This document shows, piece by piece, positions 1 to 8,961 of a stretch of DNA of 64,000 nt. A program made the position numbers and the translations under genes. Origin of the DNA: an uncultured Porphyromonadaceae bacterium (GTDB taxonomy: Bacteria > Bacteroidota > Bacteroidia > Bacteroidales > Coprobacteraceae). Numbering within the stretch: the stretch's first letter is position 1; each line of letters begins with the position of its first letter. The stretch covers positions 58,003-122,002 of the forward strand of contig URAV01000004.1 of assembly GCA_900545915.1 (NCBI GenBank), given 5' to 3'. The notes under the pieces are model-generated. The model saw only the letters and a list, made by a program, of their open reading frames with translations, did not search any database and was not told the DNA's origin.

Positions 1-3000
1 ATAGCGCAGGCTTTTAAGTTTACTACATCCGGAACGACCAATCCTGCAGATGTGACAAAAGCATCGGTCTATTATACGGGTAAAAAAGCGGAATTCGGTT
101 CTTCCAATAAAATAGGAGAGGTTATTTTAAACGGTAGTTCTGATTTTGAAATAACCGGTTGTACTCAGGAGCTGGGAGAAGGAAACAACTATTTTTGGTT
201 GGCGTACGATATAGATCCGAGAGCTGAGGCCGGGAATAAGATCGATGCGGGATGCACTGCTGTTGTCTTGTCGGGTAAGGAAGAGATTATTGCCGATACC
301 GATCCGGAAGGCGACCGTACGATAAAAAATGAATACGTTTCTACGGTAGGAACATTTGAAAAAACGATTTATGGTAGTTGGACTTATACGCATACCCCCA
401 AAAAGTATGGTAGTGGATATGAAGCTGTACAGGGAAATCAAATCGTTACATTTATTCCGTATTCCGAAGGTAAAATTATCGAATTGGAGTATCAGGATTT
501 TGCCGTGAGTGCAAGCTCTGGATATTATGGAGTGGATGCTACTTATATAATTTATAGCGGTAAAGGAACGACCGGAGAAGTATTGTGGGAAGCAAATACC
601 GCAGATAAGCGGAAAAACGGACCGGAAACTATTATTCGTTCTAAATCGGAAGACGGAGCTGTTACTGTCCTTTTCAACGCCAATGATTCGTTTTATAATG
701 CAGATGGCTGGCATGCTTTTGTAAGAGAGTATCAATCGAAAGATATGTCGTTCGACGGGATAGATGTCGTGCAGGCAAGTTCGGACTTTGTAGCCGGAGG
801 TACTGCCGATCAGGAAATTTTGCGGTTTAAGATAGTGACCGGAGGCGATAAAAACCCGTTGTCTTTAAATAAAATTGCTGTCGATCTGAAAAACAGTCAA
901 TCTTGTATAGATAAAGTCTCCGTTTATTATACTGGTAAGAATGATGCACTTGCAACAACAAATAAAATTGGCAGTATCGATGTTGACGGTTCTGTCGGGA
1001 ATCTGGAGATTCTTGTGTCGTCTGACTTTATTCTGGAAGAAGGAGATACTTATTTTTGGATAACTTACGATGTTAAAGCCGGAGCTACACCATCACAGAA
1101 GTTAGATGCAAAATTACTGTCAGTTACCATAAATAATATTTTGCAATCGGTCGAAAACGGAGATCCGGAAGGCGATCGGGAAATAAAGAATGTTTGTCTG
1201 TTACCGGTATCGGGACATGAAACAATCAATGTGGGAGATTTTCCTTATGTTTGTTATGATGACGGAGGTGCAGACGGAGAATATAGTGAGACCCAAGAAG
1301 GTGCTCTGACATTTGTTCCGAAACTGGGAGATGTAATAAAATTGACGTTCAAACAATTTAAGACCAGCGTTCGTGATTATTTGGAAATATACGATGGTAC
1401 AGGAGTCGAGGATGAAAACCTATCGGTGAAATATGATGGAGATCTGAATGAAAGTTTACCGGAATCGGTTGTCTCTAAGGCAGAAGACGGTTCTTTGACA
1501 ATCAGATTTAACAGAACGGGATACATAGTCAATGCCGGTTGGGAGATAGAAGTGAGCTCTTATACGCTGAAACCGTTGAGCTGTGGTACAGTGAAGGCGA
1601 CATCTGTTAATGAAAAAAGTGAACTTTTGGGTGGTTCTCTGAATGAAAAAATGCTTAAGGTTGCCGTTGAAGCTATCGGAGATAGAGGTTCGTTTGTTGT
1701 TGATGAACTTTCATTCGAAGTGACGAATTCAGAGAGTTTGATGAATACGAAAGTTTATTTTACCGGTACGAGTGATGTATTCAGTCCTGAAAGTCAGTTC
1801 GGCACAGAACAAACAGGCGATACTCCGGTATTTACGGGAGAACAGAGTATTTCAGCACCCGGAACTTATTATTTCTGGCTGACTTGTGATATAAGAAGCG
1901 ATGCTGCAATCGGAACGGCATTGAGCTTTGTTCAATCCGGTATCAAAGTTAATGGAAATCCGTTTGCAATAGAATCGTCAGAAACTGCAAATCTGAAAAT
2001 TAAAGATGGATTCCATGGTACGCATACTATCGGAGAAAATGGAGAATATAAAACTATTACTGCTGCAGTCGAAGCAATGAAAGATGGTATAAATAGTGCT
2101 GTCGTTTTTGAATTAGAAAACGGAATTTATAATGAGGAAGTGATAATTCCGGAAATTCCGGGAGCTTCTGCTGCGAATACGATTACATTGAAATCTAAAA
2201 GCGGAAATTATAGCGATGTGACGATTACGGCAGAAAACCATTCCGGAGGATATGACGAACAAAACTCGGCTGTAATGACCATATTCGGAGCTGATTATTT
2301 GACGGTAGAAGGAATTACTTTTACTAATCCTGATAATACATATTATTATTTGATGGACGTAAAAAATGCAAGTAATTATGTTACTATTCGGAATTGTTAT
2401 TTTAAAGGAGAGGTCATGACTTCTGAACCTGTTACATCAGATCCTCATAAATTATTGCATACGAATTTTGTAAATCAAGCTGTAGAAAATACTCCGGATA
2501 CCTATATGACCGTTGAGGGCAACCTTTTTGAAGGAGGTTATATTGCGGTTCAGGCAGGTGGAGCAAATCCGACAGATACGAATAAAGGAACGAAGATTAT
2601 CGGAAATACGTTCAAGAATCAATGGAGTAAAGCGATTTATCTGAATTATGATGTAGATGGAGTTATAGAGAAAAACGTGATTAGCAGCAACTGTTCATCG
2701 AAAAAAGAATATAATGGGATAGATATGAATACTTGTTATAATACGGTTGTGCGGAATAATGTGATATCTGCGACAATGCCCTATATCTGTGGCATAAAGC
2801 TGAGACCTGTTGCCGGTTCAGAAGAAAAACACTTCCGCGTATATAATAATGTATTGAATCTGAAATCTCTGACGTCATCGGATAATGCGTATGCGATTTC
2901 GATAACCGGAGGCTCTACGACAAATAAAATCAGCTTTGTGGATATTGTGAACAATACGATACGTTTGAGTGGAAATAATGCCGAAAAATGTGCCGGAATA

Positions 3001-5223
3001 TATAATATTTCTAATTTCAGCGAATCGATTACGGTACAGAACAATATTATACAAAACGAAGCCGGCGGTTATGTTTATTGGATAAACAGCAAGCCGCTGA
3101 AAGCAACGACGCTCAATAATAATGCACTTTATACTTCCGGAACTGTTTTTGCGAAAAATTATACTACGATCGAGAATTGGTTGACCGGTTCTAAAGAATC
3201 TAATAGTATTAATCAAAAAGTGACTTTTCAGTCAGACGAAATACTTGCATTGAAAACTTTGGACGGCCTTAATGCCGGTATTCCGTTAGATTTTGTTGCT
3301 ACCGATATTGTCGGAAATGTGCGTGATACGGAACATCCGACTATCGGAGCTTATGAATTTGTTGTAGCAGAATTGCCGGCAATGGAATCCGGATATCCGA
3401 TTTTGTCAGGAGATGTGACTTATAATTCGGCGGTTGTTACTGTCAAAGTAACGGCCAATGCAGAAGTCTATTATTTATTAAAGAATGACGAAAAAGAGCC
3501 TTCTGTGGAAGATGTTATTGCTGCTGATAATAAAGTTTCGGTTTCTAAAGGACAGGAAACTGCAATCCCGTTGACCGAATTGAAACAGCATACCGAATAT
3601 TATGCGTTTTTTGTTTTGAAAGGTTTGGCAGACGGTCAATTATCAGAGGTTATCGCTATGAGCGCCTTTACAACAGCTTATGCACCGACATCTGTGTCCA
3701 CATTTGAAGATGTAACCGTTACGGAAACCGGATTTGAAGATGGAACGGCTCGATTCAACGGTTTTGTCGTAGAAGAGATTACAGATGGAATAGAAGATAG
3801 CCGGAAAGCAGCAAAACTCCAAACAGAAGGAACTGTTACTTTGATAAATACCTCTGATGGATTGATATTGACCGGATTTTATTTGAAGTCGGATGCCGAT
3901 GTTACAATATCTGCATCGAAAGGTCAACTTGAGATTTCTTCCCGGACTATAGCCTCGACTCAGGATCGGTGGATATATTACAGTTTAAAAGAATGGGGAG
4001 AAATAACTTCTATAACTTTGAGTAGCAAGGGTAATGTTTATATCGATAATTTCAGCGGTAAACCGCAAAAATTGGTGGTAACGGCAGATGATAAGACTGT
4101 TTCGGAAGGTGAGTCCGTAATTTTGACAGCCGATGTTTCAGGAGGAGTTTCTCCATATACATATAGCTGGAGAAATTCGAAAAATGAAATCCTTTCCACT
4201 GAAGAACAGTATTCTTTTGTTCCTCAGGAATGCGGCGACTATACTCTGACTGTGACGGATGCTTGGGATGAAGCTGCGACAATAACGGTTCGGGTAATTG
4301 TAACCGGAGAAGCTGCTGCCGCAACTTTTGAAAATTTATATCTTGATTCTGAAAGCTATTGGATGGGTGATCCGGAAGAATCTATGAGTTCATTCGTAAG
4401 CGGTTCTTATAAATTCTCTAATTATTATGAGCCGGATTATGCAACATGGGCTTATTTCGGTTATTCAAATGTGACTTCAACGGTTTATAATCCGGCGGAT
4501 TTCCCTTCGAATCAATTTGGGTCGGCAGCCGGTAGCGGGGTACATGAATCTGAAAATTATGCGGTTGCGTATGCTTCAAGCTATTTTGGTCCGACGCAGG
4601 TAGAAGTCTTGAATAATCCGGAGGGTGATGTTGTCAAAGGCTGTTATGTAACGAATACAGCTTGGGTGAAATATGTAACGGAACAGGGTACGGGAATGAA
4701 CTCGAGCGGGAAGGAAGATGCGAATCTGCCGTTTACTATCGGGGATTATTATAAAATAATAGCTACCGGAGATAATGGTAAGACTGTAGAGTTTTATCTG
4801 GTAGATTATCGGAATTCGGCAGAAGGAATCGTTGTAGATACTTGGGAGTGGTTTGATTTAACTTCTTTAGGGAAGGTTAAGAAAATCACTTTTACGGTGG
4901 ACGGCTCTCGAAAAAATGATTGGGGAACGACTATCCCGACATATTTCTGTCTGGACGATTTCAATGGGACGGAAAGTATACCTGAAGGTCTGTCGAATTC
5001 GGATACCGATAATTGTAAAGTGTATCTTTCGGGTGATATGTTGAGATTCGAGCAATGTTCAGGATATACATTCAGCATATACAACATCAATGGAACTTTG
5101 TCGGATAAATTCAATATAGATGACGATTATCAGACTATTCGGTTAAAGAAAGAAAAAGGTCTTTATATCGTTGTCGGAACGAATGGAAAGAACACGATTA
5201 CTCGTAAAATACAGTTACGGTAA
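1..5223 (+). CDS. Giant T9SS-exported multidomain protein, 5' end outside window
   Basis: The frame is open from the first base, so the gene starts upstream; about 1,740 residues are present. Seen in order: three repeats of a domain with 'YYTG' and 'YFW(L/I)TYD' signatures (about residues 1-110, 265-410, 530-670), resembling the N-terminal domain associated with BNR neuraminidases; two CUB-like domains between them (about 115-260 and 415-525, with 'DYLEIYDG'); a right-handed parallel beta-helix region with many N-rich turns (about 690-1130); an FN3-like and a PKD/Ig-like segment; a DUF4465-like domain (about 1445-1660, 'YWMGDPEES'); and a C-terminal beta domain ending 'NTITRKIQLR' typical of T9SS type A sorting signals. 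Inference: a cell-surface or secreted protein binding or cleaving glycans or host polymers. The catalytic activity, if any, is unclear; the beta-helix could be lyase-like or only structural. Confidence 0.85.
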   Translation: MAQAFKFTTSGTTNPADVTKASVYYTGKKAEFGSSNKIGEVILNGSSDFEITGCTQELGEGNNYFWLAYDIDPRAEAGNKIDAGCTAVVLSGKEEIIADTDPEGDRTIKNEYVSTVGTFEKTIYGSWTYTHTPKKYGSGYEAVQGNQIVTFIPYSEGKIIELEYQDFAVSASSGYYGVDATYIIYSGKGTTGEVLWEANTADKRKNGPETIIRSKSEDGAVTVLFNANDSFYNADGWHAFVREYQSKDMSFDGIDVVQASSDFVAGGTADQEILRFKIVTGGDKNPLSLNKIAVDLKNSQSCIDKVSVYYTGKNDALATTNKIGSIDVDGSVGNLEILVSSDFILEEGDTYFWITYDVKAGATPSQKLDAKLLSVTINNILQSVENGDPEGDREIKNVCLLPVSGHETINVGDFPYVCYDDGGADGEYSETQEGALTFVPKLGDVIKLTFKQFKTSVRDYLEIYDGTGVEDENLSVKYDGDLNESLPESVVSKAEDGSLTIRFNRTGYIVNAGWEIEVSSYTLKPLSCGTVKATSVNEKSELLGGSLNEKMLKVAVEAIGDRGSFVVDELSFEVTNSESLMNTKVYFTGTSDVFSPESQFGTEQTGDTPVFTGEQSISAPGTYYFWLTCDIRSDAAIGTALSFVQSGIKVNGNPFAIESSETANLKIKDGFHGTHTIGENGEYKTITAAVEAMKDGINSAVVFELENGIYNEEVIIPEIPGASAANTITLKSKSGNYSDVTITAENHSGGYDEQNSAVMTIFGADYLTVEGITFTNPDNTYYYLMDVKNASNYVTIRNCYFKGEVMTSEPVTSDPHKLLHTNFVNQAVENTPDTYMTVEGNLFEGGYIAVQAGGANPTDTNKGTKIIGNTFKNQWSKAIYLNYDVDGVIEKNVISSNCSSKKEYNGIDMNTCYNTVVRNNVISATMPYICGIKLRPVAGSEEKHFRVYNNVLNLKSLTSSDNAYAISITGGSTTNKISFVDIVNNTIRLSGNNAEKCAGIYNISNFSESITVQNNIIQNEAGGYVYWINSKPLKATTLNNNALYTSGTVFAKNYTTIENWLTGSKESNSINQKVTFQSDEILALKTLDGLNAGIPLDFVATDIVGNVRDTEHPTIGAYEFVVAELPAMESGYPILSGDVTYNSAVVTVKVTANAEVYYLLKNDEKEPSVEDVIAADNKVSVSKGQETAIPLTELKQHTEYYAFFVLKGLADGQLSEVIAMSAFTTAYAPTSVSTFEDVTVTETGFEDGTARFNGFVVEEITDGIEDSRKAAKLQTEGTVTLINTSDGLILTGFYLKSDADVTISASKGQLEISSRTIASTQDRWIYYSLKEWGEITSITLSSKGNVYIDNFSGKPQKLVVTADDKTVSEGESVILTADVSGGVSPYTYSWRNSKNEILSTEEQYSFVPQECGDYTLTVTDAWDEAATITVRVIVTGEAAAATFENLYLDSESYWMGDPEESMSSFVSGSYKFSNYYEPDYATWAYFGYSNVTSTVYNPADFPSNQFGSAAGSGVHESENYAVAYASSYFGPTQVEVLNNPEGDVVKGCYVTNTAWVKYVTEQGTGMNSSGKEDANLPFTIGDYYKIIATGDNGKTVEFYLVDYRNSAEGIVVDTWEWFDLTSLGKVKKITFTVDGSRKNDWGTTIPTYFCLDDFNGTESIPEGLSNSDTDNCKVYLSGDMLRFEQCSGYTFSIYNINGTLSDKFNIDDDYQTIRLKKEKGLYIVVGTNGKNTITRKIQLR

Positions 5224-5234
5224 CAAACTCTAAT

Positions 5235-5274
5235 AAAAAATGGCGTATCGATTATTTTCGATATGCCATTTTTT
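5235..5274. terminator. Bidirectional terminator between convergent genes
   Basis: A 17-bp stem (5235-5251 with 5258-5274, one G-T wobble) has A-run and T-run flanks on both sides, so it can end transcripts from the T9SS protein gene on the plus strand and the DUF2461 gene on the minus strand. Confidence 0.85.
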
Positions 5275-5290
5275 ATTTTGTATAAATCGG

Positions 5291-5959
5291 TCAGTAATCA
5301 TATACTTCATCTACGGTATAGTTTAGAAAGCGGTTGAGTGGCTGTAAGACTTTAAAATCGGCAGCCGTCTTTTGTATCCAGTTATTGTCCTCGAAAAAAC
5401 GGTCTTGTTTTTTCCCCATTACGACATAGTCTTTTCTCATTAACAATTCAGGATATTTGAAATCTTTTGGGAATGGTCGGGGAATTGTTTTAAGCATTTC
5501 ACCATCGAAAACTGGATATACCTTTTTAAACTCCGGGTTTTCCGTTATTTCGATAAATTCATCGCAATGTTCATATACCGCTTCTCGTAATTCTTTCAAT
5601 AGTTTTGATTCCGGACACCATACACCTCCGCCTAATAGGCAGTTTCCCGGCTCTAAGTGTAAATAATATCCGGCACGTAAACTTTTTTTACCGCCTTTAG
5701 AAGCTATATATGCCGAAAAAAATGTTTTATAAGGCGTTTTATCCGGAGAAAAACGTGTATCTCTATAAATTCTATATACGCAATTTTTTGCCTCTAAACC
5801 GGAAATTTCTTCATCGAATACCGAAATGAGACGAATAAGCTCATCTACTCTATTCAAAAATGTAGCTCGTAATTCATTAAACTGATCTTTACGCTCATTA
5901 AACCAATCTCTATTGTTGTGTTGACGCAGTTCTGTTAAAAAATCAAGTATATCTTTCAT
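5291..5959 (-). CDS. DUF2461 (TIGR02453) family protein
   Basis: The 222-residue product matches the DUF2461 family from recall: an N-terminal 'FLTELRQHNNRDWFNERK' segment, the central 'YRIYRDTRFSPDKTPYKT' motif and 'GGGVWCPES'. The length fits the family (about 220 aa). No signal peptide or membrane segment is visible, so it should be cytoplasmic. The biochemical role of the family is not established. It stands alone, convergent with the T9SS protein gene and divergent from the OPT transporter gene. Confidence 0.85.
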   Translation of the reverse strand: MKDILDFLTELRQHNNRDWFNERKDQFNELRATFLNRVDELIRLISVFDEEISGLEAKNCVYRIYRDTRFSPDKTPYKTFFSAYIASKGGKKSLRAGYYLHLEPGNCLLGGGVWCPESKLLKELREAVYEHCDEFIEITENPEFKKVYPVFDGEMLKTIPRPFPKDFKYPELLMRKDYVVMGKKQDRFFEDNNWIQKTAADFKVLQPLNRFLNYTVDEVYDY

Positions 5960-6095
5960 CGCTATTCATATTTTATAGATGCAAACATAGCTAAAATTAA
6001 CGCTGTTTTTATTTTTCGTTACTGAAATTTCTGTAAAAATTAGTAACTTGCCATTCTTTTATTATAATTATGCTAACCCAAACTTTATCAAAGAC

Positions 6096-8075
6096 ATGAA
6101 AGAGGAAGAAAAGCAACCGGTGGAGTTGCCTGAAAATGCATTCAGAGAATTAGGTGAAGGAGAAGAGTACCAGCCGGTTATGTCGCCTTCGAAAAATTAT
6201 CCGGAGGTTACATTATGGTCGGTCTCGTGGGGAATTATAATGGCTATTCTGTTTTCTGCGGCTGCCGCTTATTTAGGTCTTAAAGTCGGTCAAGTGTTCG
6301 AGGCGGCTATTCCTATCGCTATTATTGCAGTCGGTTTATCTAATGCTACTCGTCGTAAGAATGCATTAGGAGAAAATGTCATTATACAGTCCATTGGAGC
6401 TTGTTCGGGCGTTATTGTTGCCGGAGCGATATTTACGCTTCCTGCACTTTATATTATACCGGGACTTACTGTCGATTTTATGCAGGTATTTTTAAGCTCC
6501 CTGTTAGGCGGAATTTTGGGAATTCTGTTTTTGATACCGTTCCGAAAATATTTTGTATCCGAGATGCATGGTAAATATCCTTTTCCTGAAGCGACAGCTA
6601 CTACACAAGTGCTTATATCCGGAGAAAAGAGCGGTAATCAAGCGAAGCCCTTGATTTTTGCAGGGTTAATCGGAGGTATTTATGATTTCGTCCTTTCTAC
6701 ATTCGGTTGGTGGAGCGAGGTACTTTCTACGCGAGTGTTGCCGTTTGGAGAAACAATTGCCGAAAAGGCGAAAACTGTTTTCAAAATAAATACGGGAGCG
6801 GCTGTATTAGGACTCGGTTATATTGTCGGTCTTAAATATTCTCTGATTATTTGTGCCGGATCTATATTTGTCTGGTTTCTTATTGTTCCTTTTATGGGGC
6901 TTTTTTGGGGAGATTCGGTCTTGACTATGGGAAACAGTGATATTGCTATTGCCGTAGGACAAATGACTCCCGAACAAATATTCACTACTTACGGACGTCA
7001 TATCGGTATAGGAGGTATAGCTATGGCGGGAGTTATCGGCATAATACGTTCTTGGGGAATCATAAAAGGAGCTGTCGGTTTAGCATCTAAAGAACTTGGA
7101 GGTAAAGCTGAGGCAGTTATGACTTCGGTTAAACGTACGCAGCGAGATATTTCTATGAAATTTATCGCTATTGCTTGCATCGCGACACTGATTCTGATTT
7201 TATTATTTTTTTATTTAGGTATTATCCATAATTTTACACAGGCCTTTATTGCCTTTATTGTGGTATCTGTCATTGCTTTTCTGTTCACGACGGTTGCTGC
7301 CAATGCAATTGCGATAGTCGGGACAAATCCTGTATCGGGAATGACGTTGATGACATTGATCTTAGCTTCTGTTATTCTTGTAGCTGTTGGCCTTAAAGGT
7401 ACATCGGGTATGGTTGCCGCCTTAATTATCGGCGGGGTTGTCTGTACGGCTCTTTCTATGGCCGGAGGTTTTATAACCGATTTAAAAATCGGATATTGGT
7501 TGGGTTCTACTCCGGCAAAGCAGGAGGGCTGGAAATTTTTAGGAACGTTGGTTTCTGCTGCGACGGTAGGAGGAGTTATATTGATCTTGAACGATACATA
7601 CGGTTTTACTTCTGAAAACGGTTTGGCTGCTCCTCAGGCAAATGCTATGGCAGCTGTTATCGAACCTCTTATGTCGGGGAAAGGCGCTCCTTGGTTGTTA
7701 TATGGTATTGGGGCTTTGATTGCCGTAGCATTGACTTTTTGTAAAATTCCGGCTTTGGCTTTTGCTTTAGGAATGTTTATACCTTTGGAACTGAATACCC
7801 CTTTGGTTGTCGGAGGGTTGGTAAGCTGGTATGTCAGTACACGTAGTAAAAATGCCGAAGTGAATAAATCCCGGTATGAAAGAGGTACATTGTTGGCATC
7901 CGGATTCATTGCCGGTGGAGCATTGATGGGTGTTGTCAGTGCCGGATTGCGTTTCGGAGGATTTGAATACAATTGCGAGATGAATGATACAATAAAACAA
8001 GTGCTTGGTTTGGTATTGTACTTGGCTCTGATTGGTTATTTATTGAAAGACAGTATGAAAGCTCATAAAGGTTGA
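6096..8075 (+). CDS. OPT family oligopeptide transporter
   Basis: This is a polytopic membrane protein of 659 aa with about 15 hydrophobic segments and the OPT motif region 'KYPFPEATATTQVLISGE'. It most resembles the bacterial OPT/YSL-type group (TIGR00733), proton-coupled importers of short peptides or metal chelates in the inner membrane. The reading frame extends back to a TTG at 6048, but the ATG at 6096 (MKEEEKQPVELPENAF) gives the usual hydrophilic N-terminus for this family and is preferred. The gene is monocistronic and followed by a hairpin terminator. Substrate cannot be inferred from sequence. Confidence 0.9.
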   Translation: MKEEEKQPVELPENAFRELGEGEEYQPVMSPSKNYPEVTLWSVSWGIIMAILFSAAAAYLGLKVGQVFEAAIPIAIIAVGLSNATRRKNALGENVIIQSIGACSGVIVAGAIFTLPALYIIPGLTVDFMQVFLSSLLGGILGILFLIPFRKYFVSEMHGKYPFPEATATTQVLISGEKSGNQAKPLIFAGLIGGIYDFVLSTFGWWSEVLSTRVLPFGETIAEKAKTVFKINTGAAVLGLGYIVGLKYSLIICAGSIFVWFLIVPFMGLFWGDSVLTMGNSDIAIAVGQMTPEQIFTTYGRHIGIGGIAMAGVIGIIRSWGIIKGAVGLASKELGGKAEAVMTSVKRTQRDISMKFIAIACIATLILILLFFYLGIIHNFTQAFIAFIVVSVIAFLFTTVAANAIAIVGTNPVSGMTLMTLILASVILVAVGLKGTSGMVAALIIGGVVCTALSMAGGFITDLKIGYWLGSTPAKQEGWKFLGTLVSAATVGGVILILNDTYGFTSENGLAAPQANAMAAVIEPLMSGKGAPWLLYGIGALIAVALTFCKIPALAFALGMFIPLELNTPLVVGGLVSWYVSTRSKNAEVNKSRYERGTLLASGFIAGGALMGVVSAGLRFGGFEYNCEMNDTIKQVLGLVLYLALIGYLLKDSMKAHKG

Positions 8076-8098
8076 TGAGTCAAGCCCTATATATAAGT

Positions 8099-8134
8099 AA
8101 AGCTGCATTATCTGATTATCGGGAATGCGGCTTT
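8099..8134 (+). terminator. Rho-independent terminator after OPT transporter
   Basis: An 11-bp stem (8099-8109 with 8124-8134, one wobble) is followed by ATTTTTT. Confidence 0.8.
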
Positions 8135-8153
8135 ATTTTTTCTCGGATGTTAT

Positions 8154-8516
8154 TTATAATTGTTTTAAATGAGCCTTAATTTCTTTCTCTCCGTAATAGA
8201 TTTGTTGTAATACTTTCCGGATCGGAATACCTGTTTCCCGTGATATTTCTTTAGCACCTTTACCTGCTAAAAAGAGTTTTGTAGGTAGTTGATATTCTTC
8301 ATTAATTTCCTCGATAATGATATGGAGAGCATCAGTTGATAAATTCCCGTATAAATCGCGGTTGAGTCGTAGTCTTGAACAATTGTCTTGTGTTGATTTT
8401 GATAGAACAGAACTGATAATATGTTCTGTAGAAATATATGTTAAATAAGCTAAATAACCAAACATTTCCCGAAACTTTCTGGTTATTACTTCGGAAATAT
8501 TGTATTTATTCCTCAT
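8154..8516 (-). CDS. Small helix-turn-helix protein, unknown role
   Basis: The 120-aa start at 8516 (MRNKYNISEVITRK) is preferred over the ATG-less upstream extension to 8579, which would run through a structured leader. The C-terminal 40 residues ('GKGAKEISRETGIPIRKVLQQI') look like a helix-turn-helix of the sigma region 4 or resolvase type. The N-terminal 70 residues are helical and not recognised. Inference: a DNA-binding regulator. The leader region (8548-8672) carries interleaved inverted repeats described separately, so expression may be controlled by attenuation. Confidence 0.6.
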   Translation of the reverse strand: MRNKYNISEVITRKFREMFGYLAYLTYISTEHIISSVLSKSTQDNCSRLRLNRDLYGNLSTDALHIIIEEINEEYQLPTKLFLAGKGAKEISRETGIPIRKVLQQIYYGEKEIKAHLKQL

Positions 8517-8547
8517 GCACTTTCTCTTTACAATTATGTAAATAAAA

Positions 8548-8672
8548 AGAGCCTCCGGTTTTAAAATAAAAAGGACCAATTCTTATTTTTAACATACATG
8601 ACGAATCATGTAACGGAGGCTCTAATACCTTCTTTACATGACTCATCTATGCTAAATAAAAACGAATTGGTC
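8548..8672 (-). promoter_or_regulatory. Structured leader with two interleaved terminator-like hairpins
   Basis: Read on the minus strand: arm B (8672-8664, gaccaattc), arm A (8623-8614, agagcctccg), an inner hairpin with TTCG loop (8612-8606 with 8601-8595), arm B' (8582-8574, gaattggtc) followed by CTTTTTATTTT, and arm A' (8557-8548, cggaggctct) followed by TTTTTATTT. Order B-A-B'-A' means the two stems are interleaved: they either form a pseudoknot or exclude each other. Each is followed by a U-rich tract. A third copy of the inner arm (8641-8635) could compete for the inner hairpin. It lies 32 nt upstream of the helix-turn-helix gene start. Attenuator or switch function is inference. Confidence 0.55.
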
Positions 8673-8961
8673 TTTGTAAAAGTACAAAATACCCTATAAA
8701 ATGGCAAATAAAATAAGGATAATTTATCGATTATTTTACAAGGTATTCGGTTGTCTTTTTGAAGAACGGTTTAACAGATTTTTTTATTCGGGAAAGGGTG
8801 TGTCAAAATTAAACTTAGATAGGCTTTAAAGAAAATGACCTTTTAATCTGAAATTTACCTCCTTCCGTCAGTAATGAAAAGAGTCCTATCATTACTCAAA
8901 AATAAAGTTTGATGGAGCTCTTTCTTATTGGCGAATTATAACTTGTAACTTTTCAGTGAAC
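8673..8961. other. Intergenic stretch, no gene seen
   Basis: This is AT-rich sequence with no credible reading frame. It has a weak stem (gtaatga/tcattac near 8873-8896), and the 'gggtgtgtcaaaatt' near 8796 is reminiscent of insertion-sequence ends, but no second terminal repeat or transposase remnant was found. Confidence 0.4.

Noticed and set aside
127..735. 202-aa antisense frame in the giant T9SS gene
   Set aside because: The plus strand carries recognisable repeated domains; the antisense frame has none.
8796..8940. Insertion-sequence remnant
   Set aside because: Only one end-like string is present; no inverted partner, target duplication or transposase fragment was found.
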